Source: Aphodoplasma sp045541115 (GTDB lineage: Bacteria; Bacillota; Clostridia; UBA1381; UMGS1253). Taken from it: 64,000 nt of DNA. Shown in pieces: positions 39,397-48,675 of the stretch (position 1 is the first letter of the stretch; each line of letters opens with the position of its first letter). The translations under genes and the position numbers were made by a program. The notes under the pieces were generated by a model. The model saw nothing but the letters and a program-made list of their open reading frames with translations, searched no databases and was not told the origin of the DNA. Location: assembly GCA_045541115.1 (NCBI GenBank), contig JAZQIM010000001.1, positions 16,345 through 80,344 of the forward strand. Reading direction: 5' to 3'.

Positions 39397-41598
39397 TTAT
39401 ATCAGTGACATCTGTTTGTTTGGATTATCCTCTTCGCGAAGGAAATTTCCCATAGCAGGAATGTTCTTCGTCTTATAATAGCTTACATCTTCAATTCCGC
39501 TTTGCGATGCCAAAACAACATTTGCAACAAGGCTTCCCTTCTTCGATATCATTACATTTACACCCTGCGTTGTTTTTGTCGTCTTAAGCGGTATTTTCGA
39601 GCTGTTAAATAAAAGTGCTTTTCCAAGATTTGAAAATACGATGTAGTCATTGTCTTCTTCGCCAAGGAATATAATTTTTACAAGCGGCGAACCCATGTAA
39701 TATGCATTTTGAAGCCTTTTGCGGTTTGTCTTCGTTTCATATGCCGAAGCAGGCACTTTTGCCATCTTACCGTTTGCAAAGCAATATAAAAAGTTTCCTT
39801 TATAATCGCTCGTCGGATGTATGAACACAATTCTTTCATCCGCTTCGCTTGAAAGGAGATTCGGCAAATATTCGCCCATAAGGCTTACCTTTGAATCTGC
39901 TATATCGCTGATTTTATACTTATACACATTTCCTTTGTCGGAGAACAGTAGCAAGTCAGCCTTATTTACAGTTTCAATCTCCTGTAAAATCACGTCGCCT
40001 TCTTTTAGGTTATGCTCTTTTCCCGAAGAACGAAGCGACACAGCCGAAACCTTCTTTAAGTAGTTGTCGCGGGTAAAGAAAAGTGTGAGCGGATAATCTT
40101 CAATGAAGTTTTCTTCGCTGAAATGTTCAACTTCACCTGCATCGATTACCTGCGTTTTTCTTTCAGCGCCGTATTTTTTTGAAATCTCCATAAGCTGCTT
40201 TGCGATAAGCTTCTTAATTGCAGCTTCGCTTCCAAGCGTCTTTGTAAGCTCGAGAATTTCTTTTGTAAGCGTTTCTATATCTTCTGTACGCTTTAAGATG
40301 TATTCACGGTTTAAATTGCGAAGCTTTATGTCGGCAATATACTCTGCCTGCACATTATCAATTTCAAAGCCTTTCATAAGGTTTGGCACAACCATACTCT
40401 CAAGCTCTGTATGGCGGATAATGCTTACTGCTTTGTCTATGTCAAGAAGTATTTTTGCAAGTCCTTCTAATAGATGCAGTCTGTCGGACTTCTTTTCTAT
40501 ATCGAATGCCAGTCTTCTTTTTACACAGCCAATTCTAAACCGTACCCACTCTCCCAAAATACCGCGCACACCAAGAACTACCGGACGTCCATCGATAAGC
40601 AAATTAAAGTTGCACGAGAAAGAATCCTCGAGCGTCGTAAGCTTAAAGAGCCTCGTCATAAGCTTGTCGGGGTCCGTGCCACGCTTTAAATCAAGCGTGA
40701 TTTTAAGTCCGCCCTTATCCGTTTCGTCACGTACATCTGAAATTTCACGAAGCTTACTTGCTTTTATAAGCTCGACAATCTTGTCGATAATAACCTCCGA
40801 TGTGGTAGTATATGGAATCTGCGTGATTTCTATGCAGTTATTCTTTTTATCATAACTATAGAGCGAGCGGAGCTTAAAGCTTCCACGTCCCGTTTCAATG
40901 ACCTTGTTCATCTCCTCGCTGTCATATAAAAGCGTAGCTCCCGTTGAGAAGTCAGGCGCTTTTATATACTGCGTCAAATCAACGTTTTTGTCCTTCATAT
41001 ACTCGACGGTTGCCTGACATATTTCAGCTAAATTAAAGCTTGCAATATTTGACGCCATACCAACGGCGATGCCTTGGTTCGGATTTACCAAAATATTAGG
41101 AAATGCCGTAGGAAGAAGAGTCGGCTCTTTTAATGTGGCATCGTAGTTGTCAACAAAATCAACAGTGTTTTTGTCGATGTCGCCGAATATTTCTGCACAA
41201 AGACCGTCGAGCTTTACTTCTGTATAACGCGGTGCGGCAAACGCCATGTCGCGCGAATACTGCTTGCCGAAGTTTCCCTTTGAGTCGACAAAAGGGTGAA
41301 GCAGCGCTTCGTTGCTTCGTGTAAGACGTACCATCGTTTCATATATCGCCATATCACCGTGGGGATTGAGCTTCATCGTTTGTCCGACAACGTTTGACGA
41401 TTTTGTGCGCGCGCCGCTCATAAGTCCCATCTTATACATCGTATACAAAAGCTTTCTGTGTGATGGTTTGAAGCCGTCAATTTCCGGTATGGCACGCGAT
41501 ATAATAACACTCATAGCGTACGGCATATAGTTTTTTTCAAGCGTCTGCGTAATAGGCTGCTTATAAAATTTTTCATTTTCCATACTGCTGTTTTCCAT
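39397..41598 (-). CDS. parC: type IIA topoisomerase subunit A (ParC-like)
   Basis: DNA-cleaving subunit, 733 residues, decatenates or relaxes DNA with the B subunit. Seen are YAMSVIISRAIPEIDGFKPS near 27, the helix-turn-helix with HRKLLYTMYKMGLM, the active-site region AAPRYTEVKLD (catalytic Tyr about 125), a long coiled-coil (about 350-470) and a C-terminal region with only a few pinwheel-like blades (FSDKGNVYKYKISD, FANGKMAKVPAS, FSNLGKALLFNS). No GyrA-box (QRRGGKG) is visible, so it is topoisomerase IV-like. The residue before the active-site Arg-Tyr is Pro, unlike the common AAMRYTE or AAYRYTE. GGGAGG precedes the ATG. Confidence 0.9.
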   Translation of the reverse strand: MENSSMENEKFYKQPITQTLEKNYMPYAMSVIISRAIPEIDGFKPSHRKLLYTMYKMGLMSGARTKSSNVVGQTMKLNPHGDMAIYETMVRLTRSNEALLHPFVDSKGNFGKQYSRDMAFAAPRYTEVKLDGLCAEIFGDIDKNTVDFVDNYDATLKEPTLLPTAFPNILVNPNQGIAVGMASNIASFNLAEICQATVEYMKDKNVDLTQYIKAPDFSTGATLLYDSEEMNKVIETGRGSFKLRSLYSYDKKNNCIEITQIPYTTTSEVIIDKIVELIKASKLREISDVRDETDKGGLKITLDLKRGTDPDKLMTRLFKLTTLEDSFSCNFNLLIDGRPVVLGVRGILGEWVRFRIGCVKRRLAFDIEKKSDRLHLLEGLAKILLDIDKAVSIIRHTELESMVVPNLMKGFEIDNVQAEYIADIKLRNLNREYILKRTEDIETLTKEILELTKTLGSEAAIKKLIAKQLMEISKKYGAERKTQVIDAGEVEHFSEENFIEDYPLTLFFTRDNYLKKVSAVSLRSSGKEHNLKEGDVILQEIETVNKADLLLFSDKGNVYKYKISDIADSKVSLMGEYLPNLLSSEADERIVFIHPTSDYKGNFLYCFANGKMAKVPASAYETKTNRKRLQNAYYMGSPLVKIIFLGEEDNDYIVFSNLGKALLFNSSKIPLKTTKTTQGVNVMISKKGSLVANVVLASQSGIEDVSYYKTKNIPAMGNFLREEDNPNKQMSLI

Positions 41599-41616
41599 AG
41601 TTGCCGCCTCCCTTCA

Positions 41617-43620
41617 TCAGCTTAAATCCGTAAGGTCAATATACTCGCTACCGACCTCGGCAATAAAATCTTTTCTCCCGCTAAGATTATCGCCCAAAAG
41701 CAAATCAAACATTTTCTCTGTCATCTCTGCGTCCTCAGGCTCTACTCTTATAAGGCGTCTCGTTTCGGGATTCATCGTTGTAAGCCACATCATTTCCGGC
41801 TCATTTTCACCGAGTCCCTTTGAGCGTTGTATTTTGTATTTATCATCGCCAAATTTTGAAATAATCTGTGCCTTTTCCGTTTCAGAATATGCAAAATACG
41901 TATCGTTCTTATGCGTAATTTCAAATAGCGGCGATTCGGCAATATAAACCTTTCCTGCACTGATAAGCGTCGGCGCAAGGCGGTAAATCATCGTAAGAAT
42001 GAGTGTGCGAATCTGGAATCCGTCCACATCGGCATCGGTACAAATTATTACCTTATTCCAGCGCAGAAGGTCAATGTCAAACGAGTTAAAATCCTTGTTA
42101 TGCTTCGTAGTAATCTCTACTCCGCAGCCTAAAACCTTCATAAGATCAGTTATAATTTCACTTTTAAATATCTTTGCGTAGTCTGCCTTCAAACAGTTTA
42201 GTATCTTACCTCGAACAGGTATAATCGCCTGAAACTCCGCATCACGACCTTGTTTACATGCTCCGAGCGCCGAGTCACCCTCCACTATATACACTTCGCG
42301 CCTTGACAAATCCTTCGTTCTGCAGTCAACAAATTTTGCTACGCGGTTTGTAACGTCGATGCTGCCAGTAAGCTTCTTTTTGATGCTCACGCGCGCCTTC
42401 TCTGCCGACTCACGCGAACGTTTATTTATGAGAATCTGGTCTGCAATCTTATCTGCTTCCGCCTTATTTTCAGTAAAATATATCGAAAGCTGTGTGCGCA
42501 GAAACTCTGTCATTGTATCTTGTATAAACTTATTGTTTATGGCTTTCTTTGTCTGATTTTCATAACTCGTCTGCGTCGAGAATGTGCTCGATACAAACAT
42601 TAAAGAATCACTCACATCAACGAATGTAATTTTGCTTTCATTTTTCTGATATTTACCGCTCTGCTTCAAATACTGGTCAATTGCCGACACAAAGGCGCTT
42701 TTCACAGCCTTATCAGGCGAGCCGCCATGCTCAAGAAAACTCGAGTTATGATAATATTCAAGCATCGGTGTTTCGTTTGAAAAGCAAAATGCACACTGTA
42801 TTTTTACTTTATATTCATCTTTGTCATCACGGTCACGTCCGCGGCGCTCTGCCTCGGAGTACTGCACATCGGTAAAGCTTTTTTCACCTGCACATTCCTT
42901 TACATAATCTACTATGCCGCTTTCATAACAAAACTCATACATATCCATGCCTTCGTCCGTTTCATTATAAAGCGTAAATGTCAGATTAGGATTTACAACA
43001 GCCTGCTTTTTAAGCGTTTCCATGTAATATTCAAGCGGAATATCTATGTCTGTAAAAACCTTAAGGTCCGGTCTCCAGCGTATCGTTGTACCGGTCTGCT
43101 TATAACGCGTCGGCTCCTTATTTAGTCCGCCGATATTTTCGCCCTTTTCAAAATGGAGCGTATATTTATGACCGTCAGAGAGCACCGTTACGTCCATAAA
43201 CTCCGACGAATACTGCGTCGCACAGCTGCCAAGACCGTTTAGTCCAAGGCTGTACTGGTAGTTGCCGCCCGAATTGTTGTCGTATTTGCCGCCTGCATAA
43301 AGCTCACAAAAAACAAGCTCCCAGTTATATTTTTCTTCCTTTGGGTTATAGTCTACAGGCACTCCTCGTCCATGGTCGACAACCTCTATTGACTTGTCGC
43401 GAAAACGCGTAACCTCTATTCTGTCACCATAGCCCTCGCGCGCCTCATCAATCGCATTTGACAAAATTTCAAAAAACGAATGACAGCAACCCTCAATTCC
43501 GTCAGAACCAAACATTACTGCAGGACGCAGACGCACTCTGTCTGCTCCTTTAAGCTGCGATATGCTCGTATTGCCATATTGTTTTTTGGATTTTGAAGCG
43601 TTTTGTATATTTTCTCCCAT
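41617..43620 (-). CDS. parE: type IIA topoisomerase subunit B (ParE-like), divergent
   Basis: ATPase subunit, 667 residues. Seen are the GHKL ATPase with RPAVMFGSDGIEG, FFEILSNAIDEA, VDHGRGVPVD and LGLNGLGSCATQ, a transducer domain, and a Toprim domain. The Toprim motifs deviate: EGDSALGACKQGRD where most GyrB/ParE have EGDSAGGSAKQGRD, and CTDADVDGFQIRTL where most have TDADVDGAHIRTL; the metal-binding E, D, D are kept. It precedes parC by 19 bases and is co-transcribed. A regular gyrBA pair is expected elsewhere. Confidence 0.9.
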   Translation of the reverse strand: MGENIQNASKSKKQYGNTSISQLKGADRVRLRPAVMFGSDGIEGCCHSFFEILSNAIDEAREGYGDRIEVTRFRDKSIEVVDHGRGVPVDYNPKEEKYNWELVFCELYAGGKYDNNSGGNYQYSLGLNGLGSCATQYSSEFMDVTVLSDGHKYTLHFEKGENIGGLNKEPTRYKQTGTTIRWRPDLKVFTDIDIPLEYYMETLKKQAVVNPNLTFTLYNETDEGMDMYEFCYESGIVDYVKECAGEKSFTDVQYSEAERRGRDRDDKDEYKVKIQCAFCFSNETPMLEYYHNSSFLEHGGSPDKAVKSAFVSAIDQYLKQSGKYQKNESKITFVDVSDSLMFVSSTFSTQTSYENQTKKAINNKFIQDTMTEFLRTQLSIYFTENKAEADKIADQILINKRSRESAEKARVSIKKKLTGSIDVTNRVAKFVDCRTKDLSRREVYIVEGDSALGACKQGRDAEFQAIIPVRGKILNCLKADYAKIFKSEIITDLMKVLGCGVEITTKHNKDFNSFDIDLLRWNKVIICTDADVDGFQIRTLILTMIYRLAPTLISAGKVYIAESPLFEITHKNDTYFAYSETEKAQIISKFGDDKYKIQRSKGLGENEPEMMWLTTMNPETRRLIRVEPEDAEMTEKMFDLLLGDNLSGRKDFIAEVGSEYIDLTDLS

Positions 43621-43880
43621 AAAAATCTTCTCCCAATCACGCTAATAGCTTTTTTGCTATTATAACATATATGTGGTATATATTGTGTATTATTTACATC
43701 TATACCCATATTATATGGTATATTAAATTTTACCAAAAGTCAAGCGACAGACAAAATTTGATATTTCTTATTTATTTGTCTTAAATTTAGTAACAATCAA
43801 TTGAAAAAAATTTTTTTATAGTGTATAATATACATAAGTATAATATTATATAGTTTTTTCTCTAAAAAGGAGGAGTTCTT
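43621..43880. other. divergent parE/hprK intergenic region
   Basis: 260 bases. A possible minus-strand -35 TTGACT (43738-43743) has TACCAT 17 bases on for parE (weak). The hprK promoter is clear and listed separately. Nothing else is seen. Confidence 0.5.
43801..43829 (+). promoter_or_regulatory. promoter of hprK
   Basis: TTGAAA (43801-43806), 17 bases, TATAAT (43824-43829). Confidence 0.8.
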
Positions 43881-44822
43881 TTGGAAAACCAACAATTTTC
43901 AATACCTCTTTGTCAAGTGGTAAATGAATTTCATTTAGAAAAGATTTATGAGTCTGCTGATTATAATTCAGTCGAAGTGTCAAGCAGCGAAATTAACCGT
44001 GTCGGCATGCAGCTTGTAGGCTTTTTCGATTACTTTAACGCGCGCAGAATTCAAATCCTCGGCAAGGTCGAGATTTCGTATCTTAAAAGCTTTACTCACG
44101 AACAAAAGCAGGCTTGCTTTGATAAGCTCGCCTCGACACGCCCGCCAATGATTGTTATAACGCGTTCACTCGAAGTGTTTCCAGAGCTTTTAGAGGCGGC
44201 AAAAAAGCACGAAGTATCAATCTTTCGCTGCAGCCAGAGCACGTCAAACTTTATGAGTGCCATTATAAGCTACCTTAACGTACAGCTCGCACCAAGATTA
44301 ACGCGTCACGGCGTACTTGTTGAAGTGCATGGCGAAGGTGTTCTTATCCTGGGCGAAAGCGGAGTCGGTAAAAGCGAAACTGCCGTAGAACTCGTAAAAA
44401 GAGGTCACCGCTTTGTAGCAGATGACGCCGTAGAATTAAAGAAAGTATCAGACAAAACCCTTCTCGGCACAGCACCCGATATAATCCGTCACTTTATTGA
44501 AATTCGCGGCATCGGTATAGTTGATATACGTCGTCTTTTCGGTATGGGCTCTGTAAAAGATACAGAAAAGGTTGATATGATAATCCATCTCGAACCATGG
44601 GAAGAAACAAAACAATACGACAGATTAGGTCTTGTTGACGAGTACACAAACATACTCGGCGTAAACATTCCTTCCGTAACAATCCCTGTGCGTCCGGGCA
44701 GAAACCTTGCAATCATCGTTGAAACTGCTGCGATGAATAACCGCCAGAAGCGAATGGGATATAACGCTGCAGAAGAGCTTAACCAAAGACTTTTAAACGA
44801 ACTTGAAAAGAACTCACAATAA
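43881..44822 (+). CDS. hprK: HPr kinase/phosphorylase
   Basis: Phosphorylates HPr on Ser-46 in response to glycolytic intermediates and so controls sugar uptake and catabolite repression through CcpA. 313 residues. Seen are the N-terminal domain (about 1-130), Walker A GESGVGKSET (about 156), RFVADDAVELKK, and the signature EIRGIGIVDIRRLFG, then the VTIPVRPGRNLAIIVETAA block. It starts at TTG, five to six bases after AAGGAGGAG. First gene of the run to pfkA. Confidence 0.96.
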   Translation: MENQQFSIPLCQVVNEFHLEKIYESADYNSVEVSSSEINRVGMQLVGFFDYFNARRIQILGKVEISYLKSFTHEQKQACFDKLASTRPPMIVITRSLEVFPELLEAAKKHEVSIFRCSQSTSNFMSAIISYLNVQLAPRLTRHGVLVEVHGEGVLILGESGVGKSETAVELVKRGHRFVADDAVELKKVSDKTLLGTAPDIIRHFIEIRGIGIVDIRRLFGMGSVKDTEKVDMIIHLEPWEETKQYDRLGLVDEYTNILGVNIPSVTIPVRPGRNLAIIVETAAMNNRQKRMGYNAAEELNQRLLNELEKNSQ

Positions 44823-44921
44823 TTTTTTCTGCCTTCAGCATAGGCTTACAGGTGGAACTTGATAAATAAACGCATAATTTTTGTTAAAAATAATTATTTA
44901 TATTACCAGGAGGAAAATAAT

Positions 44922-45869
44922 ATGTATATAGGAATTGATTTGGGCGGTACTGCCATAAAGGCAGGTCTCGTTGATGATAATTATAAAATAGTCCACTCCT
45001 CGAGCGTACCGACTGGCGCGCAGCGCCACTTCAGCGAAATCATAAAGGATATGGCAGATTTGGCGATTCGCGTTACCAAAGAAGCAGGATACGACATTAA
45101 AAAAGATGTAAAAAGCGTTGGAATCGGCTCGCCCGGCATATGCGACACAAAAAACGGTGTCGTTGTAAGCTCGGCAAACATCAACTTTAAAAATGCACCG
45201 ATTTGCGCAGAGCTTCAAAAGCATATTGACCTTCCCGTTTACCTCGGAAACGATGCAAACGTTGCAGCGCTTGGCGAATTTAAAGTACTCGATGATGACA
45301 GCGTAGAGCATATGATTGCTATCACTCTCGGTACAGGCGTTGGCGGCGGTATAATTATAAATAAAAAGATATATGATGGCTTTAATGGCGCTGCTGCTGA
45401 AATGGGACATTTTCAGGTGCAGATGACAGGCGGCGAACCGTGCGGCTGCGGCAGAACAGGCTGCTGGGAAGCATACGGCTCTGTTACGGCGCTTATTCGC
45501 GAAACAAAGCGTGCTATCGAAGCACATCCCGAATCCGCGATGGTAAAAGAAGTTGCAAAAAACAACGGCAAAGTCAGCGGAAAGACTGCTTTTGTATGTG
45601 CAAAAGCCGGTGACAGTGTTGCTAAACAAGTCGTTGATAACTACATACGCGCCGTTGCAGAAGGAATCGCATCTGTTATAAACATTTTCCAGCCACAAGT
45701 GCTTGTAATTGGCGGCGCAATTTCAAAAGAAGGAGATTACCTTTTAAATCCCATAAAGAAAATCGTAGAAGAATGCAGATATTCCAATGATTTTACTCAT
45801 ACAGAGCTTCGCATCGCAAAGCTCGGCAACGATGCAGGAATTATCGGTGCAGCCCTTTTGGGAGAATAA
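44922..45869 (+). CDS. glk: ROK-family glucokinase
   Basis: Phosphorylates glucose (perhaps related sugars) with ATP; 315 residues. Seen are YIGIDLGGTAIKAGLVD at the start, VYLGNDANVAALGE, TLGTGVGGGIIINKKIYDGF, and the ROK zinc signature GEPCGCGRTGCWEAYGS with C-G-C-x(2-4)-G-C-x-E. The ATG at 44922 follows AGGAGG; an in-frame upstream start at 44859 has only a weak site. Unphosphorylated glucose would come from a non-PTS transporter or from disaccharide cleavage. Confidence 0.92.
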   Translation: MYIGIDLGGTAIKAGLVDDNYKIVHSSSVPTGAQRHFSEIIKDMADLAIRVTKEAGYDIKKDVKSVGIGSPGICDTKNGVVVSSANINFKNAPICAELQKHIDLPVYLGNDANVAALGEFKVLDDDSVEHMIAITLGTGVGGGIIINKKIYDGFNGAAAEMGHFQVQMTGGEPCGCGRTGCWEAYGSVTALIRETKRAIEAHPESAMVKEVAKNNGKVSGKTAFVCAKAGDSVAKQVVDNYIRAVAEGIASVINIFQPQVLVIGGAISKEGDYLLNPIKKIVEECRYSNDFTHTELRIAKLGNDAGIIGAALLGE

Positions 45870-45911
45870 ATTATTTATCCGGCAACGTCTGCCGGAGAAA
45901 CGGAGAATCAT

Positions 45912-46823
45912 ATGAGTTTGTCACCCGAAGTAAAACAAGCCCTTATGAATACAGGCTTAAAGCTTACATTTGATGAGCCGATGAAAAATCACACGTCCTT
46001 TCAGACGGGTGGAGCGGCAGATGTTTTTATAAGCCCGAAAAATACCAACGAAATAAAATCAGCCATCGACACATTAAAAAAACTGTCTGTGCCATACTGC
46101 ATAATAGGAAATGGTACAAATCTTCTCGTGTCAGATAACGGCATACGCGGATCTGTCATACAAATTTGTCACGATATGTGCGATATACGAATTGAAAATG
46201 ATACGATTTATGCATCTGCAGGCGCTCTTATAAGCAGCATCGCCTCAAAGGCACTCGCGTCTTCTTTGTCAGGCTTTGAAAAGCTCTCGGGAATTCCCGG
46301 CACAATTGGCGGCGCAATTTCTATGAATGCAGGCGCATACGGTGCACAAATAAGCGATGTGCTTGTATCGTCGTCGTATATTGATTCAGATGGAAATATT
46401 GGCGTATATACATCAGATGAACATGACTTTGGCTACCGCAAAAGCATATACTCAAAATCTGACAAAATCATTACCGACGCTGTTTTTAAGCTTTCGCCCG
46501 CATCATACGACGAGGTAAAGTCGCAGATGTCTATACATTCGAAGAAGCGTCGCGATAAACAGCCTCTTAATTTTCCAAGCGCAGGCTCTGTTTTTAAGCG
46601 CCCCGAAGGGTATTTTGCAGGCGAGCTTATAGAAAAAGCAGGCCTTAAAGGCTACTGTATCGGAGGTGCGTGCGTATCAGAAAAGCACGCTGGATTTATA
46701 ATAAATACGGGCGATGCAACGTCTGCTGATATAATGAGGCTTATAAAACACATACAAAAAGTTATTTATGAAAAAAATAATGTTTTGCTTGAATGTGAAA
46801 TAAAAATGCTTGGCGATTTTTAA
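45912..46823 (+). CDS. murB: UDP-N-acetylenolpyruvoylglucosamine reductase
   Basis: Second step of UDP-MurNAc synthesis; NADPH- and FAD-dependent, 303 residues (type II-like short form). Seen are KNHTSFQTGGAADVF, YCIIGNGTNLLVSDNGIRG, the SGIPGTIGGAISMNAGAYG block and the PSAGSVFKRPEGYFAGELIE segment with the catalytic Ser. CGGAG precedes the ATG. Found between glk and rapZ, as in many Clostridia. Confidence 0.97.
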   Translation: MSLSPEVKQALMNTGLKLTFDEPMKNHTSFQTGGAADVFISPKNTNEIKSAIDTLKKLSVPYCIIGNGTNLLVSDNGIRGSVIQICHDMCDIRIENDTIYASAGALISSIASKALASSLSGFEKLSGIPGTIGGAISMNAGAYGAQISDVLVSSSYIDSDGNIGVYTSDEHDFGYRKSIYSKSDKIITDAVFKLSPASYDEVKSQMSIHSKKRRDKQPLNFPSAGSVFKRPEGYFAGELIEKAGLKGYCIGGACVSEKHAGFIINTGDATSADIMRLIKHIQKVIYEKNNVLLECEIKMLGDF

Positions 46824-46855
46824 ACAGCACAATTTATTTTAGAACGGAGAAAAAG

Positions 46856-47722
46856 ATGCGCTTTATAATAATAACAGGACTTTCGGGTGCAGGCAAAACA
46901 CAGGTAATGCATTGTCTTGAAGACCTTGATTACTACTGCATTGACAACATGCCGCCCGCACTTATACCAAAGCTTGCTGAAATATGCTACAGCTCAAACG
47001 GCAAAATCGATAAAGTCGCTATGGTCATAGATATTCGTGGCGGCGATATGTTCAATGAGCTTTTTAATGAATTAAATACGCTAAAAGCGTCAGGCTGCAA
47101 TTACGAGGTAGTGTTTCTTGATGCAAAAGATGAAGCTCTCGTAAAGCGTTATAAGGAAACGCGCCGTATGCATCCGCTCGCGCGCGACGGCAGACTAATC
47201 GATGGCATAAAAAAAGAGCGCGCAATACTGGAGTATGTGAGAAAAAAAGCAAATCATATAATTGACACATCCGCTCTTTCGTCGATACAACTAAAAGACG
47301 TCGTTACAAAGCTTTTTGAAGGAACATCGCCTGAACATAGCGGAATCGTTATAAATATACAGTCTTTTGGCTTTAAGTACGGATTGCCACTCGATGCAGA
47401 CCTCGTTTTTGATGTGCGTTTCCTTCCCAATCCATACTACAAAGATGATTTAAGAAAATACACAGGCCTTGATAAAAGAGTACAAAAATATGTCTTAAAA
47501 TTTGAGCAGACAAATGAATTTATATCAAAGCTTAACGATATGATAAAATACCTTCTTCCCTACTATATCGAAGAGGGTAAGAGCCAGCTCGTAATCGGAG
47601 TCGGCTGCACAGGCGGAAAACACAGAAGTGTTACAATTGCGCTTGAGCTTTATGAGTTTCTCAAAGAAAACGGCTATAATACAATTATCAGCCACAGAGA
47701 TATTCAAAAGGATAAATATTAA
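46856..47722 (+). CDS. rapZ: RNase adapter / nucleotide-binding protein RapZ (YvcJ)
   Basis: 288 residues. Seen are Walker A FIIITGLSGAGKTQVMHCLE near the start, YCIDNMPPALIPKL, the RRMHPLA block and the C-terminal domain with SFGFKYGLPLDADLVFDVRF, LPNPYY and VIGVGCTGGKHRSV, all diagnostic. In E. coli RapZ controls GlmS through RNase E; in Firmicutes YvcJ acts on competence or cell-wall control in a way that is less clear. whiA follows 20 bases downstream; the usual yvcK between them is absent. Confidence 0.96.
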   Translation: MRFIIITGLSGAGKTQVMHCLEDLDYYCIDNMPPALIPKLAEICYSSNGKIDKVAMVIDIRGGDMFNELFNELNTLKASGCNYEVVFLDAKDEALVKRYKETRRMHPLARDGRLIDGIKKERAILEYVRKKANHIIDTSALSSIQLKDVVTKLFEGTSPEHSGIVINIQSFGFKYGLPLDADLVFDVRFLPNPYYKDDLRKYTGLDKRVQKYVLKFEQTNEFISKLNDMIKYLLPYYIEEGKSQLVIGVGCTGGKHRSVTIALELYEFLKENGYNTIISHRDIQKDKY

Positions 47723-47741
47723 TTAATTATGGTGAATTGAT

Positions 47742-48644
47742 ATGTCTTTTGCATCAACTATAAAAGACAGCCTCTGCACTATACCGGTTGAAAACGAATG
47801 TTGCAGGCTTTCGCAACTCGTAGCTCTTGTTGGTTTTGCCGGCACATACAGCGCAGAGCGTCTGAAAATAAAAACTGAAAACGAAAATGTGGCGCTTTGT
47901 GTATCGCAGATGCTTTGTGATATCACACCTTCGGACAGCATTTCGTATAAAATGCCAAAAACCAAAAGCGGCATACACATCGTCACACTATCGGGCGACG
48001 ATGCAACTTTGGTTGCAAAAAAGCTTTTTATATCTGACGAAAACGGCAATATACCTTCATTTGAACAAGAGGATATCATCAAAGGTCAATGCTGCAAAAT
48101 GGCGTTTTTACGTGGCGCATTTCTCGGCGGCGGCTCGATGTCCGACCCGTCGAAAAACTATCACGCGGAATTTGTGACGAAGAACGCCCGTCTTGCTGAC
48201 TTTGTTGCTGCCATTCTTTTGTCCGAAGACATCAGCGCAAAAATTACCGTTCGCAAAAACAGCTTCGTCATATATATCAAGGATAGCGAGGCAATCGCAA
48301 ACCTACTCGGCCTTATGGGCGCAGGAATGTCTATGATGGAGTTTTATAATATAAAAATTGAAAGAGAAGTTCGAAACAACGTTAACCGGCAGGTAAACTG
48401 TGACAGTGCAAACGTTGACAAAATTACCGCAGCTGCATCAAAGCAGCTTGAGGCCATTCGAAAAATCAAAGCGACTATCGGTTTTGAGTCGCTTCCCGAA
48501 ACACTTGTAGAAATTGCAACTCTTCGCGAACAAAATCCGGAAATGTCCTTAAAGGAGCTCGGCACACTTTTATCGCCGCCAATCGGTAAATCAGGCGTTA
48601 ATCACCGACTTGAGCGTATTTGCGAAATTGCCGACAACTTATAA
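47742..48644 (+). CDS. whiA: DNA-binding protein WhiA
   Basis: 300 residues. Seen are an N-terminal degenerate LAGLIDADG homing-endonuclease-like domain (about 1-200, with CCKMAFLRGAFLGGGSMSD and YHAEFVTKN) and a C-terminal helix-turn-helix (about 215-300: VDKITAAASKQLEAIRKI, LRIQ-like LREQNPEMSLKELGTLLSPP, GKSGVNHRLERI). In Streptomyces it controls sporulation septation; in Bacillus it affects division and chromosome segregation. GGTGA precedes the ATG. Confidence 0.95.
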   Translation: MSFASTIKDSLCTIPVENECCRLSQLVALVGFAGTYSAERLKIKTENENVALCVSQMLCDITPSDSISYKMPKTKSGIHIVTLSGDDATLVAKKLFISDENGNIPSFEQEDIIKGQCCKMAFLRGAFLGGGSMSDPSKNYHAEFVTKNARLADFVAAILLSEDISAKITVRKNSFVIYIKDSEAIANLLGLMGAGMSMMEFYNIKIEREVRNNVNRQVNCDSANVDKITAAASKQLEAIRKIKATIGFESLPETLVEIATLREQNPEMSLKELGTLLSPPIGKSGVNHRLERICEIADNL

Positions 48645-48675
48645 TAAACATTAAATTTGTAAAGGAGGCTGTCAT

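Noticed and set aside
40103..40855. 250-codon plus-strand frame inside parC
   Set aside because: Antisense shadow of a secure gene.
44898..45698. 266-codon minus-strand frame inside glk
   Set aside because: Antisense shadow; cysteine-rich nonsense translation.
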